Assembly (NCBI GenBank): GCA_963978895.1
Contig: OZ022238.1
Location: 26,357,617 to 26,421,616 of the forward strand
Length of the DNA: 64,000 nt
Direction of reading: 5' to 3'
From: Erpobdella octoculata
Lineage: Eukaryota > Annelida > Clitellata > Hirudinida > Erpobdellidae
The position numbers were made by a program, and so were the translations under genes. This document shows, one piece after another, positions 43,497 to 57,750 of this stretch; the first letter of the stretch is position 1; the number at the start of each line of letters is the position of its first letter. The notes beneath the pieces were generated by a model. The model was not told the origin of the DNA. It ran no database searches and saw only the letters and a program-made list of their open reading frames with translations.

Positions 43497-44624
43497 CAGA
43501 GACGAATTTAAGAAGGTAGAGCCCATAGGCTAAAGTTTCGATTGCGCCCCCAGCGCCTCTCCTCCGCGCCCTTAGTAACTGATTGTTTTCCCGGACCCAG
43601 GTTCATGCAAAGTTAATACACAAATGTATTTGACCAGTTATAGTTGGATTGCCTATAAATATAATTATGTTATGTAATTAACTACTTAAGAGTTCTGTTC
43701 ATGTTTTCCATAATATTTCATTAATGATAATTTCATATCTGGTAAAGCAATTACAAACATAATTATTATTGTCTAAACATATTTGATTTTTTATAATAGT
43801 TTTTTATAGCTCTTAACACCAGGTGTTTTAAAACTGAAATAGCTGTATGTTGGAAGCACCTAAGTACTTCCTGTCGTAGATCATATTTGATCTTTTTAAC
43901 AGTCCCTCCTCTTTTATCAAAGTTTTGAATTAGCTTGCAAAAGCATGACGGAGTCACACATTTTTGATTTCAGGTCTATATGAAGTTGTATCAAAAACGG
44001 CAACATTTAATCATAACAAAATCATAAGTTTTTCCTTGCTTTGGTAGCAGCAAAATCATCATAGCCTGTGTACTTTACTATTTCACCATTATGGTCAAAA
44101 CGGCAAGAGCATTGAGTCTTTCTTGACCTATTGTTAACCCAAGTTAATTTTTGATTATCTTTAGAGTAGAAAATGACCGTTCACTCAAGCAGTTGGATGC
44201 CAATGTGCAAAGAAATATTCAAATATCAATGTCAACTTTTGGATATATGTCCTAAAGAGATCTTGATCTTATGATTTTGAATGCTCAATTTTAGTCAAAC
44301 AATTTGAAATAAATAAATTAAATATTAAATTTATATTATTGTTTTACCAAAACACAGAAGTTAAGTGAATAAAATGCTATAAAATTAGATTAAAAAAAAT
44401 AAAGCTTTGGAGGCTAGGGGTCAGGGGACGCCATAAAAAAAATAAAGTCATACAAAATTAAAGCTTTAGATGAATTTACTTTTTTCTTTCTTCTTTTTTT
44501 CTTTCATTACTTTCTTTCTTGTTCTTTTTTGTTTTTCATTCAGTGTTTCTTTTTTTGTGGTGCCCCCGGCTTTGTTGCGCCTATTGGCTGCAGCCTATGT
44601 AGCCTATGCTTAAATCCGCTTCAG
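43497..44624. mobile_element. hAT-type transposon, family 4 (nested)
   Basis: Ends CAGAGACGAATTTAAG and CTTAAATCCGCTTCAG, perfect 8-bp duplication GCTGGTTC (43489-43496, 44625-44632). It contains a minus-strand transposase C-terminal remnant at 44076-44196 (LSERSFSTLKIIKN, LTIGQERLNALAVL) and a SINE-like tail copy. Confidence 0.85.
43786..43950 (-). mobile_element. SINE-like or LINE 3'-end copy C
   Basis: Reverse copy of the 11495-11660 element: TTTTATAGCTCTTAACACC, AGCACCTAAGTACTTCCTG. It lies inside hAT family 4. Confidence 0.7.
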
Positions 44625-45381
44625 GCTGGTTCGGCTTTAAATTGTCATTGGACAATTGTCACATTAAAACAATTCGGTCGTTTGTCGTGTGTCGTCTTTG
44701 TCAGTGATAAAAGTGAAACCATACTGAACACAGTCTTCTGAATATTTGTTACTTAGTTGTAATTGATACTCTGGCGGAGGAAATGCATCCCCCAACCAGG
44801 CTATACATTAAAACTTTTTTAGATGGAAGACCTGGTTTTTGGAAAATGACTGTTGTTGAATGAAGAAAAAAGTGGGTCTTTCAAATGTTTTTGAAAAATA
44901 CCCCCTCCCCAATTTTGGAATTGCATCCCCCACCAGGAATTCAATTTAATAGAATGTAAAGTCCACAGTAACAAATAAACCCACCACATTTCAACCCGAT
45001 TGGATAACGGAAGTTGGTTTTTTAGTGGTAAAAGGTCCCATGTTATGGTTCAAGCAACCAAGCAAGCAAAGACGGTAAAGTTAAAATAAAGGATTTAAAA
45101 AAACAAGCATTGTCAAAAATGAAGATTTAAAATTTTTTTAAATTATTCTCTGTAAAAATTAAACTTGTATAGATTAATTGTTTCAAATTTGAAAATTTTA
45201 TTTCTTAAACTTTTTTTTTACACCCCCTAGACAGAACGGCACCCCCTTTAGGGGATGTACACCCCACCGGTTAAGAAACCCTGTCGTACCGCTTTGACGT
45301 CCCATGTTAAATAAACTACATGGTCAAATAGCAAATAAACCGTGGAAATTTTATTTTTCAATTTTTTTATTTCGTTATTAG

Positions 45382-46411
45382 TAGGGATGTCACGGGTACC
45401 CGACCCAAACCTGAAATTCGGTACTACGCGGTTTTTTTTATACCTGAACCCGAAAGTGTGACAAATTAAAACCCGAACCCGTACTATTAAAAATTTGAAA
45501 CCCAAGCCCGAACCAGAACTTTTACAAAATCAAAACCCGCACCCAAACCGGAAATTTTAAACAATTAAAACCCGAACTTCAACTTGAATGTTTGAGTAAA
45601 TTGCAAGGCGAACACAATGTTTTTAAAAGCAGATAAGTTTATTAGTATTAAATGACATTAGGAACCGATTTCAGACAAGTTCATTTTTGCGTAACATAGC
45701 TGTGTCTCAACAATCTATAATTTGAATGTAATTTGATATATCCATTTATTATACGGAATAATTAAAACGTGAACTATACAAATTTTGTAAAATCACTTTT
45801 GCTTAACAAAGGCCACTTTATTCGTACCTGTATGAGCTAGATCACTAAGTCGCCAGATTAGCCGGCAGAGCCGATTTGCGAAAGTACTAATCCGTGAATT
45901 TAAATTTTGTAATTTCTTACATAATAACTTATCTAGAAACCCAAATATAACCCAAGATTAGTTTCATATAACAAGAAATCCCTGTTATCAGAATAGCCTT
46001 CTCCAAATTTAAACTCCAACCAGGACTAAACAACATAAATATGTACTGCAGTTCATATGTTGTTTATTATTGTAATCACAGAACTTCCCAATTATTTCGC
46101 TCAATCCATTAAACCAATTCTAAATAATATATAGCCTAAAATTCACTCCCAGACGTATTTATAAAAATATGTAAATCGTATTAACCAAACTTAACCTGAA
46201 CCCGACCCGAACCCGAACCCAACCCGAACCCGAACCCGAACCCGACCCAAAATTTTGAAAGTCGAAAACCCGAACCCGAACCCGATTTTTGAAAAATTGA
46301 AAACCCGAACCTAAACCCGGTTTTTGGAAAGTCTCAAACCCGAACCCGAAAGTTCAAAATTCAAGAACCCGAACCCGAAAAAATCAAAACGTCGTACCCG
46401 TGACACCCCTA
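45382..46411. mobile_element. hAT-type MITE with CCCGAA subterminal repeats
   Basis: Ends TAGGGATGTCACGGGTACC and GGGTGTCACGGGTACGAC (reverse complement of the right end), with perfect 8-bp duplication GTTATTAG (45374-45381, 46412-46419). Both subterminal regions are dense in ACCCGAACCCGAACCCG. No coding frame in 1030 bp. Confidence 0.92.
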
Positions 46412-46419
46412 GTTATTAG

Positions 46420-48462
<2,043 letters not shown>

Positions 48463-48590
48463 TCTTTTAGGCAAACTCGATTGAAAAAAGTGGCACACTT
48501 GGCTGAATCGATTTTATTTTTAATTTTTTCCAATACTCTAAATCGGTTTAAAAATAATTTATTCTCAAACACAAACTCCATAATCTTATA

Positions 48591-48634
48591 GGCTAATAGA
48601 TCTATTTCGGCAATTTTTTGCCATCATCAGAGCC
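48591..48634 (-). ncRNA. Hammerhead ribozyme motif, left inverted repeat
   Basis: On the minus strand: GGCT, CTGATGA, stem II GGCAA/TTGCC with A-loop, GAAA, self-complementary stem III (ATAG, AT, CTAT), cleavage base, then AGCC pairing with GGCT. One extra T follows CTGATGA, as in the 6.3-kb motif. Confidence 0.65.
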
Positions 48635-48727
48635 GTTTAACTTTTTAAAAATAAAATGCAGTGACTAAATGGTAAAAGATATAACTAATTGAAAGGAATT
48701 AAAATACAATTTAAATAAAATTTAAAT

Positions 48728-49255
48728 TCATTATATACAAATGGTCAGGTGGAAAATTACATTGGTCATACTAGAACTACTCTGTCTCGTAGATTGACTA
48801 TGCATTGTCAAAGTGGTGCCATATACCAACATATGTCAACACAACATTCAATCAAACCATCACATAAATTTCTAATTGATAACACCAGTATACTAATGAA
48901 AGAAAATCAACCCATTAAGTTAAAATTAAAAGAAGCTTTAGCTATTAATAAATGTAAGCCTTTAATTAATAAACAATGGTATTCTTTTGATTTAACTCTT
49001 AAACTTTTTGGTTCTCTAAATAGTATTAAAACTAATAATAATAATAATAATAATAAATGTTTTAACTCATCTACAACTTCTGTTAAAAATATGCATGTTA
49101 ATAGTGCCAATGTTTCTTCAGGTATTTCTTCGTTGAATGAATGTTTTGTACCAGACGTTTGTGTTTCAAAGGTTATAGATAATGTATGTGATTCTTCTTC
49201 CAGTCACGTCCTTGAAGTTGACTGTAATTCCGTTGTTAAAGGCTTTACTAACTGA
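48728..49255 (+). pseudogene. GIY-YIG endonuclease domain of Penelope element, 5'-truncated
   Basis: The frame reads NYIGHTRTTLSRRLTMH, IYQHMSTQHSIKPSH, LKLKEALAINKCKPLINKQW: the YIG strand, catalytic R and the conserved E (KEALAI) of Penelope-type GIY-YIG domains. The preceding GIY strand is lost where the inverted repeat begins. The C-terminal 90 residues, including an N-run, are unrelated low-complexity sequence. In intact elements this domain nicks target DNA for reverse transcription. Confidence 0.8.
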
Positions 49256-49431
49256 TCTTAATTATTTAGTTATTACTGTTATTATTATAATTATTTTAAT
49301 TTAAATATTTTTTATGTTGTTACATTTGTATATAATGAATTTAAATTTTATTTAAATTGTATTTTAATTCCTTTCAATTAGTTGTATCTTTTACCATTTA
49401 GTCACTGCATTTTATTTTTAAAAAGTTAAAC

Positions 49432-49475
49432 GGCTCTGATGATGGCAAAAAATTGCCGAAATAGATCTATAAGCC
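49432..49475 (+). ncRNA. Hammerhead ribozyme motif, right inverted repeat
   Basis: GGCT (49432-49435), CTGATGA (49436-49442), extra T, stem II GGCAA/TTGCC, GAAA (49458-49461), stem III ATAGATCTAT, then A and AGCC (49472-49475) closing stem I. It differs from the left copy at the cleavage base (A instead of T). Confidence 0.65.
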
Positions 49476-49629
49476 TATAAGATTATGGAGTTTGTGTTTG
49501 AGAATAAATTATTTTCAAACCGATTTAGAGTATTGGAAAAAATTAAAAATAAAATCGATTCAGCCAAGTGCGCCACTTTTTTCAATCGAGTTTGCCTAAA
49601 AGAACATATAGCGCCAAAGTATTTAAAAA

Positions 49630-49637
<8 letters not shown>

Positions 49638-49715
<78 letters not shown>

Positions 49716-49718
49716 ATA
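49638..49718. repeat. (TA)n microsatellite
   Basis: TA run with two TG interruptions. Confidence 0.95.
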
Positions 49719-50559
49719 ATTAAACCAGAATGCCAACCGAGAAGCAATGCAATTTAAAATTATGTGTCGAGTAGTAATAAGTAACATTTTAACGATTTTT
49801 TGAATAATGAAATACTTTTCAAAGAGGAAATAGATGTCGGAATGCTAGAAAAGAATCGTGGACCAGATCATTTTATGGAGAATGTTTTAAGGGTTGTTCG
49901 AGCAAAATCAGATCCTCGTGTATGTTTACCTAGTTTACTATACAACGTGCCTATAATAACACACAACACACATTTAAAATTGCAGCACGTGCACTTTGAA
50001 TGTTTACTTTTTTAACCTTTTGACCTAAAGTTAAAAAACATGCGAAATTTGGAGAAACAAAAATAAATGAACAAACCAACGTAAAAAAAACCAAATAACC
50101 ACAAAAACACACAATCAACTTAACGAAATTCTATTTTAAATATTATCAACCACGTGACACTAAAATGAGTTTTCTTAAAAGAGAAAGGAAAAGGAAAATT
50201 ACTTGGTGTGAATCGCTCTTTCAGAGACCTACATGAGACCAATAACACGAGACTATCTCTATCTAGGTGTTTTGAATAGAATTGCTATTCAGCTGAAAAT
50301 AAAAAAATAAGTTTTTTAAATTAAATGTATTTATTCAAATTAGTAGTTAAATTATAGTTTCTGTTCATGAATTTGAAATAATCATGATCAAAAAATGATT
50401 CTAAAATTGTAACCTTATTAAATATTTTACTATGAAAAATTTAGATTTACAAAATTGCTTAAATTAAGCGCTATAATTGAAATTTGGCCAAAAAGAGATC
50501 ATCCTGAGAGATATGGAGAAAAGTGATTTGGTTGTGAAGAAAAGAAAAAATGAGGAAAA
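49719..50559. other. Intergenic, no gene recognised
   Basis: A 71-codon plus-strand frame (49800-50015) has protein-like composition but no match I recognise. The rest is AT-rich. Confidence 0.3.
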
Positions 50560-50700
50560 AAGAGAGGAAGAGATAGATAGATAAATAAAGGTAGAGAGAG
50601 CGAAAAAGAAAGAAAGGAGAGAGAAAAAGAGAAAGAGAGAGAGAGAGGGAAAGAGAGAATGAGAGAAAGAAAGAGAGAAGGAGAGAGAGAAGATACGTTG
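50560..50700. repeat. GA-rich simple repeat
   Basis: Irregular GAGAGAAAGA tract. Confidence 0.9.
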
Positions 50701-52851
50701 ATCTCTCTCCTGCCGGCACGTGGCTATATAGAAATATTTCCAGTGAATGGCTCAGTTGAAAAACTTTCTCAACATTTGTTGCAGCGGCTAACAACATAGA
50801 AATAATTTGATTATTATTGAAATACGTTCTGTTAATAAAAAAATATCGCTACTAGTGTTGAAGGATATTATTGATGAAATATCTTCTGAGTGAGTTTCAA
50901 CGAGATTTTTTTTTCATAATTCGCTTTTAGTTATTTTATTCAACAAAGGAAATGAATAAGATAGGACTGCATATATCAAAAGTTGTGGTTGTTCTTATAA
51001 AATATGATAAAAATACATGTAATAGTTTTTGTTTTTGTCTCCTTCTGTATGTCCGTATTTGCATGTATAATTGTATATATTTGTATGTATGGGTGCCTAT
51101 ATCTGCATGTATCTATCTGTTTGTTTTTAGATTAGGCTTATTTTTACAGTTTTTATGCTGGTTAAAAAAAAATTAATACACTAACTACTTAGTGTTTAAT
51201 TTTTTTTTAAATAATTAAATCAAATAATTTATTAATTTATTTTTCCTGAGAAGCGCAACCAAGACATCGTATTATAGGAATAAGAACATTGTGTACTTCA
51301 GGGCTTTCTTAAAACTGTAAATATTTTTATTTTTCAGAAAATACGTTTGATTAGATGTTAGTGCCGTTTTAAAACATTTGCAATTAATAATCAATATATT
51401 TGATGAAATACCTCTTTTAAATGATTTTAATTAACTTCACTCGTCTCTGTTTGTTTAATTGTCTGTGGTGATCAAATTTTAGAAAGAAAATTTCACCCAC
51501 TTTTCGACCACCTAGAGCTCTAAAACTTTTAGGAAAGTTTTATACTAGATGTCAATACATGAATTGAATGTTATCGACATGAGTTAGGCCTTAAATCAAT
51601 TAAAATTAATCACATTTGTCCGTTACAGGTAGACACAAATTCGACTAATATTCATCTACTTAGAGCTTTGAAACTTTCAGAGTGGCTGTATTCTCGATAA
51701 CAATATTATATTAATGAAGTGTTAAATTTATGAATTTTGATTTTATATGAAAGAAATAAACAATGTACAAGATTGGGCGTAACGGCTGCTTTAGATTCAA
51801 AAATTTTAGTTCGTTGACTCAGATAAAAAGGCAAATAAATACTTTTTTTTCAATTTATTTTTTATCTTTACTTGTTTAAATTTTCAACCTGTAGTACCTT
51901 TGTTTTAAAATGTTTTAAAGTTAAGTTTTGTAACAGCTTAATGTTTAATGAAATGGTGACGATAATGATGATGGTGATAGTGACGACGTCGACGGCGATG
52001 ATGATGCTGCTGATGATGATGATAAAGAAATAAAAAGTTAGTGTTAGTTTAGGTGCAGCTTCCTAGTCTAAACCACTTGAACAATGCTTGAATCGAACAG
52101 TTTTGCCTGCTACTCGCGTATGTCCAAAGCAGAATGTTCTGTGCTTTAGTACCCCCAGTCAGTCAGTCGTGAAACCGACCAAAGAAGAAATGGAAAGTTG
52201 AATCGAAATTCGATGTTGTGATTGAGCGTAGGACCATGGTGTCACGAATTAGGCGTGTTCCTCTTTTGACTGACAGATGGATGGTGATGATGACGGCAGA
52301 TGCAGTTGCAACCATTTCGATTATGATATTAAAATGATATATGATAAGTTGGTGTTAAATGACTGATGATAAGCAAAGTAGTTTAGTTTTTCGATGTCAG
52401 TGGTCGCCAAATGTTTTTCTTCGTTGTGTGAAGAAAGGCTGCAGAAATAATCAGACTGAATATTGCTTTAATTCTAAAAAGTATTATTTAACTGTTTATA
52501 TTCCTGAAAAATACATAAACTGCAAAACCTCACCTCTAAGTATTATTAATTTGAAAGCAATGTTACACAATAATACTATCTTTAAATATTTGATTACACT
52601 CATCATTAACGTCAAAAACATGCGTCTGTCGTCGCCTTTCTGCTCCTCTCTCCATGATTCTCTTCTTTTTTTCACACTAAACCAACCCTTGGTGCTCTTG
52701 TTGGGTTTGACGCAAAACTCACGTTAGACAGGTATGCTTGTCCTTAATTCAGATTTTATTCCAAATGGATCCATACTTTTGTACATACTTATATTTATGA
52801 TGCACATATAACTATATGTTTCTCACTGAATGAAATGTATATTATATATAT
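50701..52851. other. Intergenic with GAT repeat, no gene recognised
   Basis: Contains a short GAT/GAC trinucleotide patch (51957-52025). A weak SINE-like stretch at 52130-52200 (CAGTCGTGAAACCGACCAAA) resembles the 14.75-kb SINE core. The 122-codon frame at 52359-52727 has no recognisable domain. Confidence 0.35.
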
Positions 52852-54418
52852 GTATAATGGATAATGTATAATGTATAATGTATAATGTATAATGTATAAT
52901 GTATAATGTATAATGTATAATGTATAATGTATAATGTATAATGTATAATGTATAATGTATAATGTATAATGTATAATGTATAATGTATAATGTATAATGT
53001 ATAATGTATAATGTATAATGTATAATGTATAATGTATAATGTATAATGTATAATGTATAATGTATAATGTATAATGTATAATGTATAATGTATAATGTAT
53101 AATGTATAATGTATAATGTATAATGTATAATGTATAATGTATAATGTATAATGTATAATGTATAATGTATAATGTATAATGTATAATGTATAATGTATAA
53201 TGTATAATGTATAATGTATAATGTATAATGTATAATGTATAATGTATAATGTATAATGTATAATGTATAATGTATAATGTATAATGTATAATGTATAATG
53301 TATAATGTATAATGTATAATGTATAATGTATAATGTATAATGTATAATGTATAATGTATAATGTATAATGTATAATGTATAATGTATAATGTATAATGTA
53401 TAATGTATAATGTATAATGTATAATGTATAATGTATAATGTATAATGTATAATGTATAATGTATAATGTATAATGTATAATGTATAATGTATAATGTATA
53501 ATGTATAATGTATAATGTATAATGTATAATGTATAATGTATAATGTATAATGTATAATGTATAATGTATAATGTATAATGTATAATGTATAATGTATAAT
53601 GTATAATGTATAATGTATAATGTATAATGTATAATGTATAATGTATAATGTATAATGTATAATGTATAATGTATAATGTATAATGTATAATGTATAATGT
53701 ATAATGTATAATGTATAATGTATAATGTATAATGTATAATGTATAATGTATAATGTATAATGTATAATGTATAATGTATAATGTATAATGTATAATGTAT
53801 AATGTATAATGTATAATGTATAATGTATAATGTATAATGTATAATGTATAATGTATAATGTATAATGTATAATGTATAATGTATAATGTATAATGTATAA
53901 TGTATAATGTATAATGTATAATGTATAATGTATAATGTATAATGTATAATGTATAATGTATAATGTATAATGTATAATGTATAATGTATAATGTATAATG
54001 TATAATGTATAATGTATAATGTATAATGTATAATGTATAATGTATAATGTATAATGTATAATGTATAATGTATAATGTATAATGTATAATGTATAATGTA
54101 TAATGTATAATGTATAATGTATAATGTATAATGTATAATGTATAATGTATAATGTATAATGTATAATGTATAATGTATAATGTATAATGTATAATGTATA
54201 ATGTATAATGTATAATGTATAATGTATAATGTATAATGTATAATGTATAATGTATAATGTATAATGTATAATGTATAATGTATAATGTATAATGTATAAT
54301 GTATAATGTATAATGTATAATGTATAATGTATAATGTATAATGTATAATGTATAATGTATAATGTATAATGTATAATGTATAATGTATAATGTATAATGT
54401 ATAATGTATAATGTATAA
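52852..54418. repeat. (TATAATG)n satellite, about 220 copies
   Basis: A nearly perfect heptamer array of about 1.57 kb. Neither flank contains the unit. I saw no variant copies in the interior. Confidence 0.97.
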
Positions 54419-56010
54419 GTAAAGTTGAGTTGAGTTGAGTTGAGTTGAGTTGAGTTGAGTTGAGTTGAGTTGAATTGAATTTAATTTAATTTAATTTAAT
54501 TTAATTTAATTTAATTTAATTTAATTTAATTTAATTTAATTTAATTTAATTTAATTTAATTTAATTTAATTTAATTTAATTTAATTTAATTTAATTTAAT
54601 TTAATTTAATTTAATTTAATTTAATTTAATTTAATTTAATTTAATTTAATTTAATTTAATTTAATTTAATTTAATTTAATTTAATTTAATTTAATTTAAT
54701 TTAATTTAATTTAATTTAATTTAATTTAATTTAATTTAATTTAATTTAATTTAATTTAATTTAATTTAATTTAATTTAATTTAATTTAATTTAATTTAAT
54801 TTAATTTAATTTAATTTAATTTAATTTAATTTAATTTAATTTAATTTAATTTAATTTAATTTAATTTAATTTAATTTAATTTAATTTAATTTAATTTAAT
54901 TTAATTTAATTTAATTTAATTTAATTTAATTTAATTTAATTTAATTTAATTTAATTTAATTTAATTTAATTTAATTTAATTTAATTTAATTTAATTTAAT
55001 TTAATTTAATTTAATTTAATTTAATTTAATTTAATTTAATTTAATTTAATTTAATTTAATTTAATTTAATTTAATTTAATTTAATTGAATTGAATTGAAT
55101 TGAATTGAATTGAATTGAATTGAATTGAATTGAATTGAATTGAATTGAATTGAATTGAATTGAATTGAATTGAATTGAATTGAATTGAATTGAATTGAAT
55201 TGAATTGAATTGAATTGAATTGAATTGAATTGAATTGAATTGAATTGAATTGAATTGAATTGAATTGAATTGAATTGAATTGAATTGAATTGAATTGAAT
55301 TGAATTGAATTGAATTGAATTGAATTGAATTGAATTGAATTGAATTGAATTGAATTGAATTGAATTGAATTGAATTGAATTGAATTGAATTGAATTGAAT
55401 TGAATTGAATTGAATTGAATTGAATTGAATTGAATTGAATTGAATTGAATTGAATTGAATTGAATTGAATTGAATTGAATTGAATTGAATTGAATTGAAT
55501 TGAATTGAATTGAATTGAATTGAATTGAATTGAATTGAATTGAATTGAATTGAATTGAATTGAATTGAATTGAATTGAATTGAATTGAATTGAATTGAAT
55601 TGAATTGAATTGAATTGAATTGAATTGAATTGAATTGAATTGAATTGAATTGAATTGAATTGAATTGAATTGAATTGAATTGAATTGAATTGAATTGAAT
55701 TGAATTGAATTGAATTGAATTGAATTGAATTGAATTGAATTGAATTGAATTGAATTGAATTGAATTGAATTGAATTGAATTGAATTGAATTGAATTGAAT
55801 TGAATTGAATTGAATTAAGTTAAGTTAAGTTAAGTTAAATTAAATTAAATTAAATTAAATTAAATTAAATTAAATTAAATTAAATTAAATTAAATTAAAT
55901 TAAATTAAATTAAATTAAATTAAATTAAATTAAATTAAATTAAATTTATGTAAAGTAATGTAAAGTAAAGTAAAGTAAAGTAAAATAAAGTAAAGTGAAG
56001 TAAAAACAAG
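54419..56010. repeat. Pentamer satellite in homogeneous variant blocks
   Basis: Adjoins the heptamer array. Successive blocks: (TGAGT)n about 54424-54470, (TTTAA)n about 54478-55084, (TTGAA)n about 55085-55814, (TTAAG)n about 55815-55836, (TTAAA)n about 55837-55945, then irregular TAAAG words to about 56010. All units differ by one base from the next, and each block is internally uniform. Confidence 0.97.
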
Positions 56011-56742
56011 TAAATTAAAAACGAATTTTTAAAACCCAATGTTTTTATATGTAATTAAAACACAAATTTTGCAATCAATTTTTTCTTATATTACTCTTTT
56101 ATTTTATATTAAAGTCGAAATATCTTAATTATATCGAAATATCGAAATTAATTAAAATTAACTAAATTAATTGACTTATTGTAAAATTAATAATTGAATA
56201 TTGCATTGTCTTCTATTTTGAGCATGTATGCAAAATTTGAAAAAAATCTATCATCAGGAAGTGACTCAAAAATTGATTGCAAGATTTGAAACAGACAGAG
56301 AAACAAACAGAGACGACGAGTTAATAAAAGCATTGGTTATAATAAAAACGAGAGGCTTGGCTTCTTTGTTTCTCCATTTTGTCGTTTTCCCATGGTTCTA
56401 ATTTTTTTTCAATCCCAAAGTTTGTCAGTCTTGTTTTTGAACTCATTTATGGTGCAGGTATTCACAAAAAGTTGTTCCAATCATCGAATATCCGTAAGGA
56501 GAAACAGAACTTACCTATATCCTTCCTTGCTAGTCATTTTACAACTTAAAACTGTCTCCTTTGGTATTTCATAAGCTGCCATTAAAAGAATTAGTGCATA
56601 TTCTTTTTCATTATATCCTTTGAAGAGTTTAAAAACTAAAAACTAAAATCATGTCTTTTTTATGCAACATTGAAGGGCGGGCCAAGCAGAATCAGACGGT
56701 CTTCATACTTCAAGTTCTTACAGCCTTTAGATATCTTCGTTG
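56011..56742. other. Intergenic, no gene recognised
   Basis: AT-rich sequence without identifiable frames or repeats. Confidence 0.4.
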
Positions 56743-56957
56743 CAATTGTAAATGTAAATGTAAATGTAAATGTTTGATAATTTATTGAGCGCCTTTTCCG
56801 CGTTGTTCAAAGGCGCTGTTCTTTTACATGGCCCACGGAGAGAACGATTTTACCCGCTAAGTTTTCCGTTGACATGGGCTACTAGGCAGTGAGTGGGAGT
56901 CGAGCCGTGAAGCTCTCACATTCAAGGCTAACGCTCTATCAACTCAGCTAACCTAGC
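56743..56957 (-). mobile_element. tRNA-derived SINE with (ATTTAC)n tail
   Basis: Minus-strand A-box-like TAGCTGAGTTGATAGAGCG (56932-56950), B-box-like GGCTCGACTCC (56896-56906), a body ending GGAAAAGGCGCTCAATAAAT and a tail of repeated CATTTA words (56743-56773). The body-tail style fits a SINE using a CR1/L2-type LINE. Confidence 0.7.
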
Positions 56958-56969
56958 TGAGTAACCTCT

Positions 56970-57750
56970 GTACCTTCTCTAATTCTTCTATTAAACTCAC
57001 TCTATACGGAGACCAAACAGCTGCTGTATACTCTATTTGGCTTTCCATCAAAGACTTATACAAATAAAGGATGACCTTTTATTTAATAAATCAAAATTTC
57101 TTTTAAGTAAGCCCATGATCATGTAAGCACGATTGACAATGAGATGTTGCTTAAAGGTAAATTTTGCAAAAAAATCCTCCTAGATCTCTTGAGGAATCCA
57201 CATCCATAACCATTAATGTTATAACCATAAGTTATTTTGTGTCTATTATTGATTTTCAGAACATTACAATTTGTCAGTTTTGCTTAAACGACCCTACGAT
57301 CAAACCATTTAGTTACTCTGTTGGCCCAATTTTGTAATACCAGACAGTCTTTTTCTGAATATGTCTTTACAACTTTGAATCGTCTGCAAACAATAAAATA
57401 TTTTCTTCTTTATTTTCAGGCTCTATCATATTATTAATGTATATGATAAAAAGCAAAGATTCTAATATTTTCTTCTTTATTCTCATGCTCTATCATAGTA
57501 TATGTATATGATAAAAAGTTAAGGCTCCAATATGCTTCCTTGTGGTACACCACATTCGACAGTATGCCAATCGGAGAAGCTTTCACTAACTCTCACTCTA
57601 TATTTACTGCTAATTAACAACTCTTCTATCCAGTTTAACGTACAATCCTCTACTCTGTACATTTTGAGCTCATACAACAACTTTTTGTGGGGAACCCTGT
57701 CAAATGTCTGTTTAACGTTTGTCTATATTATATGAATTTCTTCTTTTTTA
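56970..57750 (-). pseudogene. CR1/Jockey-like reverse transcriptase remnant
   Basis: Minus-strand reading KQTFDRVPHKKLLYELKMYR, LNWIEELLISSKYRVRVSES, HTVECGVPQGSILEP, then an ADDSKL block and LQNWANR in shifted frames downstream (57330-57420). A direct duplication of TATTTTCTTCTTTATTCTCATGC-like words at 57400-57520 interrupts the catalytic region. Confidence 0.75.

Larger units (their letters stand above)
42980..45283. mobile_element. hAT-type transposon, family 3 (outer)
   Basis: Ends CAGTGGTTCTTAACC and GGTTAAGAAACCCTG; flanks CCGTACAG and TCGTACCG agree at 6 of 8 positions, a decayed 8-bp duplication. The interior is non-coding and holds a second hAT. Confidence 0.75.
48463..49605 (+). 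mobile_element. Penelope-like fragment: GIY-YIG gene between inverted repeats
   Basis: About 280-bp inverted repeats (48463-48742 and 49322-49605) flank a single plus-strand frame with a GIY-YIG endonuclease C-terminal part. The left repeat starts TTCTTTTAGGCAAACTCGAT and the right ends with its reverse complement. Each repeat carries one hammerhead motif. No RT is present. Short TA tracts border the element on both sides. Confidence 0.8.

Noticed and set aside
50471..50797. 108-codon minus-strand frame with L/S-rich, membrane-like composition
   Set aside because: Mostly the translation of a GA-rich simple repeat; the remaining about 30 residues have no splice sites or conservation I can see.
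52852..56010. Telomere or chromosome end
   Set aside because: The units are AT-rich heptamers and pentamers unlike TTAGGG-type repeats, and normal intergenic and transposon DNA continues on both sides.
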